NCBI GenBank assembly: GCA_015698285.1
Contig: CP048685.1
Coordinates: 2,852,001 to 2,916,000, forward strand
Length of the DNA stretch: 64,000 nt
From: Candidatus Nitronauta litoralis
GTDB taxonomy: Bacteria > Nitrospinota > Nitrospinia > Nitrospinales > Nitrospinaceae
Direction of reading: 5' to 3'
Shown here: piece by piece, positions 46,781-55,412 of the stretch
How positions within the stretch are numbered: position 1 is the first letter of the stretch
How the letters are laid out: the number at the start of each line of letters is the position of its first letter
Notes under the pieces: generated by a model
What the model saw: only the letters and a program-made list of their open reading frames with translations
Told to the model about the DNA's origin: nothing
Databases searched by the model: none
Program-made: the position numbers and the translations under genes

Positions 46781-46969
46781 AGGCGGGCAGACAAGATTCG
46801 AGATCGACTGGGATGGGAACCTGGAATATTGAACGGCAATGGATTAAAACCCAAAGGAATGCACTGGCGGACATTTGAGCGTTTATCCACCGAACACGAT
46901 TTTTACCTGAACCAGTCCCTTATGGGAGCCGCCATGAAATTCAAAGTGCCGATGGATTATTTTGGGTGA
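46781..46969 (+). pseudogene. Remnant copy 3: 3' part of the zinc-ribbon gene
   Basis: 62 codons plus TGA, open in frame (RRADKIRDRLGWEPGILNGN to MKFKVPMDYFG). For about 130 bases it is almost identical to copy 2, then it drifts. It lacks the zinc ribbon entirely; the fusion to REP 2 falls inside the RRADK codons. No start codon suits translation. Confidence 0.75.
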
Positions 46970-47145
46970 CTGATGCGTATCCGTCAAGGAACGACATCAA
47001 CCAGAACGAAAACCAGAACGCGTAACATCAACTCCGGCCTGTTAAACTGAATATTAACTTCGGGAAGAATTTACATCTGGAGGATAGGGGCACGTTCGCT
47101 CCTTGACACGGAGCCTGCTAATGGGTAGCTCTTTACCAAAAATAA

Positions 47146-47412
47146 TCAATCAAGTTTATGTATTACTTTAAACTTAGAATTCCTTTCAACTAGCTCAAAT
47201 TCATCAGAGGGTTCAGAGTAGTGTACAAGTCCTCCCCAAGTAGTATCGATCATCACTCCCTTTTCTAAATACTCCCATCCTTTTTTTGGATATTCGGCAC
47301 TATATTCATCTGTATCAATACTAAAAACAACGATTCCATAAGAATCTGGAACTTCCCTTGGAAAAACCACCTTGTCGCCTAGCCTAATTTCTTGACCGTC
47401 TAAATAATTCAT
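47146..47412 (-). CDS. Probable immunity protein of a polymorphic toxin
   Basis: About 88 residues. Pattern: YLDGQEIRLGDKVVF, GIVVFSIDTDEYSAEYPKKG, WEYLEKGVMIDTTWGGLVHY. I recognise this as the small immunity-protein type (GVVV-SIDT-EYS...GVMI...GLIHY) encoded after toxin C-termini. The ATG at 47412 is 3 bases after the toxin-fragment stop; a TTG two codons earlier overlaps it. No signal peptide. Confidence 0.6.
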   Translation of the reverse strand: MNYLDGQEIRLGDKVVFPREVPDSYGIVVFSIDTDEYSAEYPKKGWEYLEKGVMIDTTWGGLVHYSEPSDEFELVERNSKFKVIHKLD

Positions 47413-47414
47413 AA

Positions 47415-47708
47415 TCAATTTTTAAAAGGTTCTGCTTCAATCCACTGAGGCTGTGGAGGAGGCGGCACAGCCTTGTTTTGTGGAGCCCAAAAACATTTAC
47501 AACCCTCTTCAGGGTTTTGGTTTGCAATTAATAGATTTAAATGGTCTCCTGCAACACCATGCGAAATTACATGAGGAGGTTGTGGGTCGAACCGATATCC
47601 AACAGTCCCCACAGGAACAATTCTACCAGATATTGTTTCACATGGGGGACAATGATCAAGTTTACCTTTCATTCTTTCTGCCAATCTATTTCCGCAATAA
47701 TAAAGGGG
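47415..47708 (-). pseudogene. Truncated toxin C-terminus (polymorphic/PAAR-RHS type)
   Basis: The frame is open from the REP-like TGACCCC edge (stop at 47709-47711) to a TGA at 47415. It encodes MKGKLDHCPPCETISGRIVP, FDPQPPHVISHGVAGDHLNL, and NQNPEEGCKCFWAPQNKAVP PPP at the end. This C-terminal pattern occurs in effector proteins near PAAR/RHS. No N-terminal domain remains. First internal ATG is 47672. Probably non-functional except perhaps as a short peptide. Confidence 0.6.
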
Positions 47709-47729
47709 TCATTAAAGTAAAGGGGTCAA
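47701..47729 (+). repeat. Short tandem repeat at the RAYT left end
   Basis: TAAAGGGGTCA occurs at 47701-47711 and again at 47718-47728, i.e. a 17-bp step, the second copy forming the outer edge of the left REP. Confidence 0.6.
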
Positions 47730-47744
47730 ATCTTTATTTGACTA
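47722..47744 (-). repeat. REP palindrome 3 (left end of RAYT)
   Basis: On the minus strand it carries the same TA-GTCAAAT-AAAG-...-GACCCC outline as REP 1 and 2; the stem gtcaaat/atttgac is perfect here. Confidence 0.8.
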
Positions 47745-47772
47745 TTTGTTATTGTTTTTTTAATATTAGAGT

Positions 47773-48756
47773 ATGTCTCGACCTCTACGACTTGAAATAG
47801 CGGGCGGCTGGTACCACGTGATGAATCGTGGGTTGCGTCGTCATGCCACCTTCAAGGATCCCGAGGACCACACTCTTTTCCTCAATACACTGAGCCAGGC
47901 CTGCCGGATGTTTGGGATAAAAATTGGCGCTTACTGCCTGATGCCCAACCATTATCACCTTCTGGTGAATACTCCGAACGCCAACCTGTCCCGTTTCATG
48001 CGACACGTCAATGGGGTCTACACGCAAAGATTCAATCGTAAAAACGGCAAAGACGGCCCCTTGTTTCGAGGGCGGTATCGGGCTCTCATTATAGATGCGG
48101 ATGCTTACCTGCTTCAAGTGGTCCGATATATTCATATGAACCCGGTCAAGGCCAGGTTGTGTTTGAAGCCGGAGTCGTATCGTTGGTGCAGTCACAAGGG
48201 ATATATTAAACCTAAAACTGCACCGGACTGGCTTTGCAACAGGGAAGTGTTGACCTGGTTTTCAGCAAAGCCGGGCAAAGCCTTGGAGCAATATAAGGGG
48301 TTTATGAAAGAACCTCAGGATCCCCGGTTAGAAGAATTTTATAAACGCAAAAAAATAGGATGGCTGTTAGGCGATGAAGGCTTTATGGAGAAGATGAAGC
48401 AAAGGGTGGCCGACATAGAGGCGGGAACGGAGGAAATTCCTCAAGGTCGTAAAGCTCAGGGGGAAATTGGAATAAAGACTGTAATCAGGGTCGTGAGGCG
48501 AGAGTTCAAAGTGCCACTGAGTGCCTTAATGGAATCAAAACGCGGCGAACTCAACATGGCCAGGAATATGGCGTTATATTTGTCCTGGGAGTTGACGGGG
48601 TTAACCCAACGAGAAATTGCAGAGACATTTGGAGCGCGTTCTTATCGGACAGTAGCATCACATCATTTCCGTATCAAAAATGAGATGAATAAAGATAAAA
48701 AATTGAAACGGCTTGCAGATAAGCTCAGGAAAAAATGTAGTCAAATAAAGACTTGA
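47773..48756 (+). CDS. REP-associated tyrosine transposase (Y1/HUH) with DnaA-like C-terminus
   Basis: 327 residues. The HUH motif is in YCLMPNHYHLLV (around 56-67) and the catalytic Tyr in VVRYIHMNPVKARL (around 120-132). The C-terminal third carries a DnaA-C-like helix-turn-helix (LSWELTGLTQREIAETFG, YRTVASHH), as in longer RAYTs. It nicks single-stranded DNA at REP hairpins. Stop codon TGA and the last five residues (SQIKT) lie inside the right REP, so the REP is also coding. No upstream Shine-Dalgarno. Confidence 0.88.
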   Translation: MSRPLRLEIAGGWYHVMNRGLRRHATFKDPEDHTLFLNTLSQACRMFGIKIGAYCLMPNHYHLLVNTPNANLSRFMRHVNGVYTQRFNRKNGKDGPLFRGRYRALIIDADAYLLQVVRYIHMNPVKARLCLKPESYRWCSHKGYIKPKTAPDWLCNREVLTWFSAKPGKALEQYKGFMKEPQDPRLEEFYKRKKIGWLLGDEGFMEKMKQRVADIEAGTEEIPQGRKAQGEIGIKTVIRVVRREFKVPLSALMESKRGELNMARNMALYLSWELTGLTQREIAETFGARSYRTVASHHFRIKNEMNKDKKLKRLADKLRKKCSQIKT

Positions 48757-48760
48757 CCCC
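48738..48760 (+). repeat. REP palindrome 4 (right end of RAYT)
   Basis: TA-GTCAAAT-AAAG-ACTTGAC-CCC, with one stem mismatch relative to REP 3. It contains the transposase stop at 48754-48756. Confidence 0.8.
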
Positions 48761-48858
48761 AATGGTCTGGCGCAAAAATTCTGGGGGAGGTGGTTGATCG
48801 ATCAGATCAGGGTGTTGTGTTCAACACTGGATGGGGCCAGTGATAGCGAGCAGGTGAG

Positions 48859-50304
48859 TTATTGAATTCTGAGTTTACTTTCTGTCTCGGGTGCAGGAGA
48901 TTTGATATGGGTTCCGAGGACGCGAAACAGGGTGGCAATCTGGGTTGCGTAGTTGGTGCGTTCTGCAGCCAGCTGCTGTTCACCGTTGGCCAGTACACGC
49001 TGGGCGTCTACCACGTCGATAAAGCTGATTAATCCCTGTTTGTAAAGCGTCTCCGCCTGGTAAAAACTGATGCCACTGGCATCGACCGCTTTGCGCAGCG
49101 AGCTCTGGCGAGACAAGGATGCCTGGATAGCTGCCAGCGAGTTTTCCACTTCTTCACTGGCTCCGCGCAAAAGTTGTTTGTAGTTCGCCAGGGCTTCTTC
49201 CGCCTGGGCCTTGGCGATATCCAGATTCGCCTGGCGGGTTCCTCCCCCTGTGATGATCTGGTTTATCAATGTTCCCAGCGATGCGATCAGGATGTCCATC
49301 GTTGGGGCGCCTACCACCCCTGCGGCGCCGATGCCGATTCCTCCGATCAGTTCAAAAGTGGGGTAGTAGTCCGCTTCTGCCACGCCGATCCTCGCTACCG
49401 CCGCCTTCAGCTTTTCTTCGCTTCCGCGAATGTCCGGCCGCATTGAAAGCACTTCAACAGGAACAAACTCGGGTATTTTCCCCTGGTAGACGGGGATGTC
49501 CTGGTGCTTTTCCAACAGGTCTTCATAAGCTCCGGGATACTGTCCGGTCAGGCTGGCGAGGCGGTTTCGGGAATTGAGAAGGGATTGCTCAAGCGAGGGT
49601 ACTCCTGCGCGCAGGTTTTCAACCGAGGTTTGCGCGCGGCGCATGTCCAGTTCTGGAGACAGACCGGCTTCATAGCGACTTCGAACGATGGACAGTGTTT
49701 TAGCCTGCAGGTCCACTGACTCCTTCAGCAGATCAAGTTGGCGCTGGTTGCCCCGCAGTCGTAGATATTCGCGGGTGATTTCGGAACTGATTCCGAGAAC
49801 GCTGGCACGGAGGTCTGCCTGTGCTGCGTGGAAACCAGCTCGTGCAGCCTGAACGCTGCGCTCGAACCGCCCCGCTACGTCCAGCGGAAGGCTCAAGGCC
49901 AGGGTACTGAGTACACTGCCTGTCGGGGTATTAGTTCCGTTGTCTAGAGATAATTCCTCGTCAATAACGTTGTCCAGTCCGGCGTTGACTTTCAGGTTGT
50001 CGCCTGCATCGGCAAGAACAATGCGGGCGTGGGCCTCTTTCACGCGAGCCTGGGCGGCAGCCACGCTGTAGTTGTTTTCCAACCCCTTGCGCACGAGTTC
50101 GTTGAGGGTGTTGTCGGCAAAGCCATTCCACCAGTCGGCGGCTATGGCGGTGTCATTTTTACCTTCATTAAGTTGGGCGAGTACCTTTTGCGACACAAAC
50201 AATTCGGGCGCTTCCATTTCTGGTTTTTGGTAATCGGGACCAACGACACAGGCGGAACAAGACAGAATCAGCATCAGAAAAACTGACACGCAGATCCTCT
50301 TCAT
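48859..50304 (-). CDS. RND efflux outer-membrane lipoprotein (NodT/OprM type)
   Basis: 481 residues. Lipoprotein signal with lipobox LSCSAC. Two OEP repeats of alternating beta-barrel and coiled coil, each with long heptad-rich helices (about 60-270 and 280-475). It forms the outer-membrane exit duct. Starts one base inside the permease stop (TAATG) and is the third gene of the operon. Substrate unknown. Confidence 0.92.
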   Translation of the reverse strand: MKRICVSVFLMLILSCSACVVGPDYQKPEMEAPELFVSQKVLAQLNEGKNDTAIAADWWNGFADNTLNELVRKGLENNYSVAAAQARVKEAHARIVLADAGDNLKVNAGLDNVIDEELSLDNGTNTPTGSVLSTLALSLPLDVAGRFERSVQAARAGFHAAQADLRASVLGISSEITREYLRLRGNQRQLDLLKESVDLQAKTLSIVRSRYEAGLSPELDMRRAQTSVENLRAGVPSLEQSLLNSRNRLASLTGQYPGAYEDLLEKHQDIPVYQGKIPEFVPVEVLSMRPDIRGSEEKLKAAVARIGVAEADYYPTFELIGGIGIGAAGVVGAPTMDILIASLGTLINQIITGGGTRQANLDIAKAQAEEALANYKQLLRGASEEVENSLAAIQASLSRQSSLRKAVDASGISFYQAETLYKQGLISFIDVVDAQRVLANGEQQLAAERTNYATQIATLFRVLGTHIKSPAPETESKLRIQ

Positions 50305-53300
50305 TATGCGTTCTCCATTTTCAGGCCATCTTGTTCCACCCTTTCCAGCTGGGCTTTGAGTTCATCGCCTGCTTGCGCTCGGGGTTTGATAAAGGGCGCG
50401 ATCCAGTAATAACCCACCGGTGCGAGGTACAAAGTGAACAGAGTGGACAGCCCCAGCCCCCCGAAGACGACCCAGCCGATGGCTTCGCGGGCTTCCGCTC
50501 CCGGACCGGTGCTGAGTATGAGTGGTAAGGCACCCACCACGGTAGACATGACGGTCATGGTCACTGGACGGAGGCGTACTCGCACGCCTTCCATAATGGC
50601 ATCGTGGACGCTCATGCCTTCGTCACGCATCTGGTCCATGAACTCTACAAGCAGAATAGCGTTTTTTGTCATGAGACCAACCAGCATCACCAAGCCGATC
50701 TGACTGTACAGGTTAATGGACTGGCCGCTTTTGAGCAGGGCAAAAATGGCCGCGGCAAGACCAAAGGGAACGGTGAAAATGACAATGAGGGCGCTGCCCA
50801 GGCTTTCGAACTGGGCTGCAAGAACCAGCAGGACCACGGCCAATGCAATGGCAAAGGTTACCGCCACATCGTAAGACGATTCTTCGAGCGTCGCCGCTTC
50901 ACCCAGAAACAGGATGTTGACTTCCTTGGGCAACACATCGGCTGCAACACTGCGAACCTGATTGAGGACTTTACCAAGTGCGGTACCTGGGGGAACGCCG
51001 AGGTCCATCTCAATGGCGCGGCGCTGGGCGTGGCGATCGAGCTCAGCGGCTACGCCGGTTTCCCTCACATTGATCATGGTGCTGAGCGGAACCAGTTCAT
51101 TGTCCAAATTTGTGACGAAGATATTAAGCAGGTCGCCGGGGTCGTTTATCGCCCCCTGGGTAGACCCCACCATGATGGGAACCGCCTGGTCTTCGATGCT
51201 AAGATCGATCAGTTCGAATTTATCGACCATCACACGGAGAGTCTGGGAGATGCGGTCCATGGGTACCCGGAGATCCCGGGCCTTTTCCCGGTCAATATTA
51301 AAAGCAAGCTCGGGTTGAGAGGTATCGAAATCAATCCGGATATCATCGATTTCCGGCACGCGGTTTTTCAGGGCATCGGCCATGAGGTCCGCCGCCTTAC
51401 TGAGGGTTTTGTAGTCATTTCCCACGAGAGCGATTTCCAGGCCGGAACCGGCCCCCCGCACGTTGAGGCTGTTGCTTCGGCGGAGCCTTACCTGGGCCCC
51501 GGGCATGTCCTTCAGGGCACCGGTAACTTCTTTCGCGAGCGCCATTTGGGTTACTTTACGGTCTTCCCAGGGAATCAACGTCGCCTCGGTGTACGTACGG
51601 TTTTTGTCCCAGCGGCCGACAATGGTGTAGATATCGGTGATCAGCCCTTGAGCCTGGTAGGGCTGGAGAACGGCTTCCACTTTACGTGACTGCCGGTCGG
51701 AATATGCAAGGGAAGCACCGTCTGGACCGGTTAATATAATACTCAAAGAACCTCTGTCCTCCTGTGGCAGGAGTTCCTGATTCAGCATTTGAAATCCGAG
51801 AACCCCGCCTCCGGCTATCAACAACGAAAGGGGAATCGCCAGCCACGACCAGGACAGGAGCAGGTTCAAAGTCTTGAAGTAGAAAGCGCCAAAACCTCTC
51901 CCCAAGGCATTCAGGCCATTGCGAACCAATGTCGCGATAATGTTTGGTTTTTTTGAGTCGGGAATGCGGGAGGCCAGCATTGGGCATAGGGTAACAGCAA
52001 CGAACGAACTGATTGTTACCGCGATGGCGAGAACGAGCCCGAATTCCCGAAATAAACGCCCGGTCTCCCCTGGAAGAAAAGCAATGGGGAAAAACACGGC
52101 GACGAGGGTGATTGTGGTGGCGATCACCGCGAAAAATACCTGTCGCGTTCCAAACACTGCCGCAACCAGACTTTCGTATCCCTTTGACCGCAGACGCTGG
52201 ATATTTTCCAGGACCACGATTGCATCATCTACAATCAGGCCAGTCGCAAGAACCAGCGCGAGCAAGGTGAGGAGGTTGATGGAAAACCCCAACAGCCAGA
52301 TGGCCACCAGGGTACCCACCAGAGAGATGGGCATGGTCACTGCGGGAACCAGTACCGCCCGCCACTGGCCGAGAAAAACGGCGATGACAATTAGCACGAT
52401 CAGGATGGCGAATCCAAGGGTCCACAATACTTCTTCAAGGGCTCCGCGAATATAAATCGAATCGTCTGAAATAATCGACAGAGTAAAGTCGCGGGATCGT
52501 TCGTTGATACGCTGGACGCGATTGTTGACTTCATTGGATATCGCTATGGTGTTCGCCCCGGCCTGACGGACGACTCCGAGTCCGATCACCATACGTCCGT
52601 TCAACAGAGAATAGGATTCTGCTTCCATCGGTGAGTAGAATACAGTGCCCACATCACTGACCCGGATGGTGTCGCGGATGTGCAGACGTTCCACCTTTTC
52701 AGGCTCGACCACCGATGCGTAAGCACGGACGATGAGTTCCTGATCGTTTGACTCGTAACTCCCGGCGGGGACATCGAACCGGGCCTGCCGCAATACCTCC
52801 ACCACCTCGGATACAGACAGGCGATATCCGGCCATGCGCGCCGGGTCCAGTAATACCCGGAGGACGCGGGGTTGGTCGCCGTTTAGTTGAACATCGGCTA
52901 CACCGGATATGGAAAGAAGTTCGGGAGAAACATCCTTTTCGATCCGTTTGGCCAATGCTTGTTTTGACAATGTGCCGCTAAACGCGGCGATCTGGACGAT
53001 TGCAGAGGCGTCGTCATCCGCTTTCAGCACAACCAGTTGATCGATGTCTTCCGGCAGTTCGCGCTGGACCCGGCTTACTGCCTCCCGTACATCGCTGGCG
53101 GCATCGTTGAGGTCAATCTCCGGTTGAAATTCAACATGAAGGCGCATGTTGTTTTCCTCGCTGGAAGACTTGATGTTCTTGACACCGGAAACGCGGGCCA
53201 CCGCGCCTTCAAGAATGCTGGTGACTTCGGTGTCCATCGTCTCAGGCGAGGCACCTTCATAAATGGCGCGCACACTGACGACCGGGCGATCCACATCCGG

Positions 53301-53426
53301 CAATTCGCGGACATCAATGCCCATGAGACTGCCGAGACCGGCCAGCATAATCAGAAGGTTGATAACTGTGATGAGAACCGGACGGCGGACGCCGAGTTCG
53401 GTCAGGTTGTTCCCCAGGTTTTTCAT
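50304..53426 (-). CDS. RND efflux pump inner-membrane permease (HAE1/AcrB type)
   Basis: 1040 residues, the usual AcrB-family length: two TM bundles (about 10-30 with 340-545, and 860-1030) separated by periplasmic porter domains. The conserved TM4 aspartates lie in ATGLIVDDAIVVLENI. VGLMTKNAILLVEF and SISEVNNRV-type docking segments are present. It exports small molecules in exchange for protons. Overlaps the adaptor stop by 4 bp. Middle gene of the tripartite operon. Confidence 0.95.
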   Translation of the reverse strand: MKNLGNNLTELGVRRPVLITVINLLIMLAGLGSLMGIDVRELPDVDRPVVSVRAIYEGASPETMDTEVTSILEGAVARVSGVKNIKSSSEENNMRLHVEFQPEIDLNDAASDVREAVSRVQRELPEDIDQLVVLKADDDASAIVQIAAFSGTLSKQALAKRIEKDVSPELLSISGVADVQLNGDQPRVLRVLLDPARMAGYRLSVSEVVEVLRQARFDVPAGSYESNDQELIVRAYASVVEPEKVERLHIRDTIRVSDVGTVFYSPMEAESYSLLNGRMVIGLGVVRQAGANTIAISNEVNNRVQRINERSRDFTLSIISDDSIYIRGALEEVLWTLGFAILIVLIVIAVFLGQWRAVLVPAVTMPISLVGTLVAIWLLGFSINLLTLLALVLATGLIVDDAIVVLENIQRLRSKGYESLVAAVFGTRQVFFAVIATTITLVAVFFPIAFLPGETGRLFREFGLVLAIAVTISSFVAVTLCPMLASRIPDSKKPNIIATLVRNGLNALGRGFGAFYFKTLNLLLSWSWLAIPLSLLIAGGGVLGFQMLNQELLPQEDRGSLSIILTGPDGASLAYSDRQSRKVEAVLQPYQAQGLITDIYTIVGRWDKNRTYTEATLIPWEDRKVTQMALAKEVTGALKDMPGAQVRLRRSNSLNVRGAGSGLEIALVGNDYKTLSKAADLMADALKNRVPEIDDIRIDFDTSQPELAFNIDREKARDLRVPMDRISQTLRVMVDKFELIDLSIEDQAVPIMVGSTQGAINDPGDLLNIFVTNLDNELVPLSTMINVRETGVAAELDRHAQRRAIEMDLGVPPGTALGKVLNQVRSVAADVLPKEVNILFLGEAATLEESSYDVAVTFAIALAVVLLVLAAQFESLGSALIVIFTVPFGLAAAIFALLKSGQSINLYSQIGLVMLVGLMTKNAILLVEFMDQMRDEGMSVHDAIMEGVRVRLRPVTMTVMSTVVGALPLILSTGPGAEAREAIGWVVFGGLGLSTLFTLYLAPVGYYWIAPFIKPRAQAGDELKAQLERVEQDGLKMENA

Positions 53427-54580
53427 GACTCTGCTTCACCGACTATCTGCAGGGGCACACCAGGGCGCATACGCTGGATCCCTTCCACCACCACGGGCTC
53501 CCGGATCGATAGTTTTCCTTGCACAAGGACGTTGCCCGCCTTGCGTGCGATGACCTGCACGGGCACCTGGACTGCTTTTTTCTTGCGCACAAGCCAGACG
53601 AATGAGCCATGCCGCCCCCACTGCAGAGCAATTTCCGGAATGGTCGGATAATTTTTTCCAGGAATTGTCCAGCGAGTGGTGAATGACATGCCCGGGCGAA
53701 GCAGATCTTCTTCGTTTTCTATGCTGACACGGGTGAGGATGGTCCGCCGGTCGGCGTTCACCCGGCTCTCTTGCGCGGATATAGTGGCAACAAAAGTACG
53801 TCCGGGATAAGCGGGGGTGGTGGCGGTGATCGGCCGTTTTTTGGACTGGGAGTTTCTGAGCGCCCCAGCCAATGCTTCGGGAACTTCAAAGTCGACGTGG
53901 AGGATTTTACGATCGTCCAGACTGGTGATGATGGTGGTCGTGGTAATCCGTTGACCAGGGTCGATTTTGGGGATGCCGACGACACCGTCGAACGGGGCTT
54001 TCACGCGTCGGTCCTCCAGCGCCAGTTTCGCCTGGTCCAAGGCAACTTTTGCGGCTTCGAAATCGGCCCGCGCGGTGTCGACTTCGCTCTCGGGAACGGC
54101 TCCCTCCTTTACTGCTTTTTCATAACGGTTCAATAAACTGCGGGAATTCTTCAACTGGATTTCCGCTCGGCGGACGGCAAGTATTTCTTCCCGGTCGTCG
54201 AGCTGTACCAAGAGGTCCCCTTGGGATACCCGGTCACCCGCCTTGAACAAAACCTGGGTAACTTCCTCCGCAACGGACGGATAGACCTGGAGAGATAAAC
54301 GGGCTCTACCTGTGCCAACGGCTTCGAAAATACGATTATTAGAGATCAGACGCACGGGTTGAACCAGAACCTTGACGGCTTTGGATGCTTTTCCCGGCTT
54401 TATTTTCTGTTGCGTATCCTGCCCACTGGCCAGCCAGAGACGTGCTTCATCCAGTATAGGGCGGGCCAATTTACCTATTTCATTGGTTTGCCGAGCCAAT
54501 ACCTCGAAATCTTCATTATCCAGAAAAAAAAGACCCAGTGAGACAATGAACAGTATGAACAAAAAAACCTTTTTGATAAT
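53423..54580 (-). CDS. RND efflux periplasmic adaptor (membrane-fusion protein)
   Basis: 379 residues when counted from TTG 54562. Membrane anchor at the N-terminus. Lipoyl/biotinyl halves are FKAGDRVSQGDLLVQLDDRE and VKAPFDGVVGIPKIDPGQRI, with a helical hairpin between, and then beta-barrel and MP domains. No ATG/GTG lies upstream in frame. An ATT at 54578-54580, preceded by GAGG, would give MIKKVFLFILFIVSLGLFFL, a far better membrane anchor than the uncharged TTG start. First gene of the pump operon. Confidence 0.88.
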   Translation of the reverse strand: MIKKVFLFILFIVSLGLFFLDNEDFEVLARQTNEIGKLARPILDEARLWLASGQDTQQKIKPGKASKAVKVLVQPVRLISNNRIFEAVGTGRARLSLQVYPSVAEEVTQVLFKAGDRVSQGDLLVQLDDREEILAVRRAEIQLKNSRSLLNRYEKAVKEGAVPESEVDTARADFEAAKVALDQAKLALEDRRVKAPFDGVVGIPKIDPGQRITTTTIITSLDDRKILHVDFEVPEALAGALRNSQSKKRPITATTPAYPGRTFVATISAQESRVNADRRTILTRVSIENEEDLLRPGMSFTTRWTIPGKNYPTIPEIALQWGRHGSFVWLVRKKKAVQVPVQVIARKAGNVLVQGKLSIREPVVVEGIQRMRPGVPLQIVGEAES

Positions 54581-55268
54581 TCCGTACCTCGAAAAATTTT
54601 AAAATAAAACCTGGGCGGATGCCCAAATCACCATTGGGTTACCCTCTACACAGATCAACAATTTTGATTTGTTCCTCAGGCGGAGTCGATGGAACAATCG
54701 GAAATTTATTGTTTCGCTAATTGTATCTAATTATTTACTACTTTGTAAAACAATTAGTTATTTGAAGTTGACGAGGGAAGTATTCAATGAAAAAAAGGGG
54801 CTATTCTTTAGGTTTAGGGACAAATCAGGTTATCGATGCCGTCCAATATCACATTTTGGGAGAGATGGCTTAGGTGATGAAATATCTTGCGAAGTTTGAG
54901 GATAACTATTGAGAGGCTCCGTTTCGATGGAAAAGTGAGTCCAGTTTCTCAAAAAGGATTTTACTTTATAAAAGGGGGTGCTGGTATTTAGGTGTCCTGT
55001 TCTTTTTTAACAAGGACGCAAAAACGGTTCCATCAAACAAGTCACCTTTACTTTATTCATCTTTCCGGTGATGAAAAAATAATCTTTAATCGGTCGTTGG
55101 CTTTTGCCCGTGTCCTGCCATATCAGGAATATGGCCATACTTCACGAAAAACCGGCTTCCCCGGGTTTATATCAACTTTTCATTTATGGTTTTTTCTGGA
55201 AGATAATCATAAGTGCTTTAAAAATAAAAAGTTAAAAATATTTTCAAAAAAAAATAATTCCGGAGGTC
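54581..55268. other. AT-rich region without a confident gene
   Basis: About 690 bases. Plus-strand frames at 54669 and 54992 have no family resemblance and odd composition. A 28-codon frame (54787-54873, MKKRGYSLGLGTNQVIDAVQ then YHILGEMA) has GAGGGAAG upstream and could be a small peptide. Otherwise nothing recognisable. Confidence 0.4.
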
Positions 55269-55296
55269 TTGACAGAATATCAATTAAGTCTAATAT
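55269..55296 (+). promoter_or_regulatory. Putative promoter of the small secreted-protein gene
   Basis: TTGACA at 55269-55274 and TAATAT at 55291-55296, 16 bp apart, 117 bp before the ATG. Confidence 0.5.
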
Positions 55297-55412
55297 TATT
55301 TCTAGACAAAAGCCTGGTTAATTCAAGGCAACATAAACTATTTTGAACCCATCGGAGACTAGTTAAAAACCGAGGGTCGAAATGGATTAAAGACCAAGAA
55401 GGAGAATCCAAA

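Larger units (their letters stand above)
47722..48760 (+). mobile_element. RAYT unit bounded by inverted REP palindromes
   Basis: The left REP (47722-47744) and the right REP (48738-48760) are inverted copies of a 23-bp element, differing at one position. The transposase gene lies between. A composite of this kind is a RAYT locus. Confidence 0.8.

Noticed and set aside
46297-46969. CRISPR array from the repeated units
   Set aside because: Units are long (335 bp), few, and consist of gene 3' ends and single REPs, with no regular 25-40 bp repeat and spacer.
54669-55321. Two plus-strand frames (76 and 109 codons) as genes
   Set aside because: No family resemblance, composition like AT-rich noncoding DNA, no good start signals.
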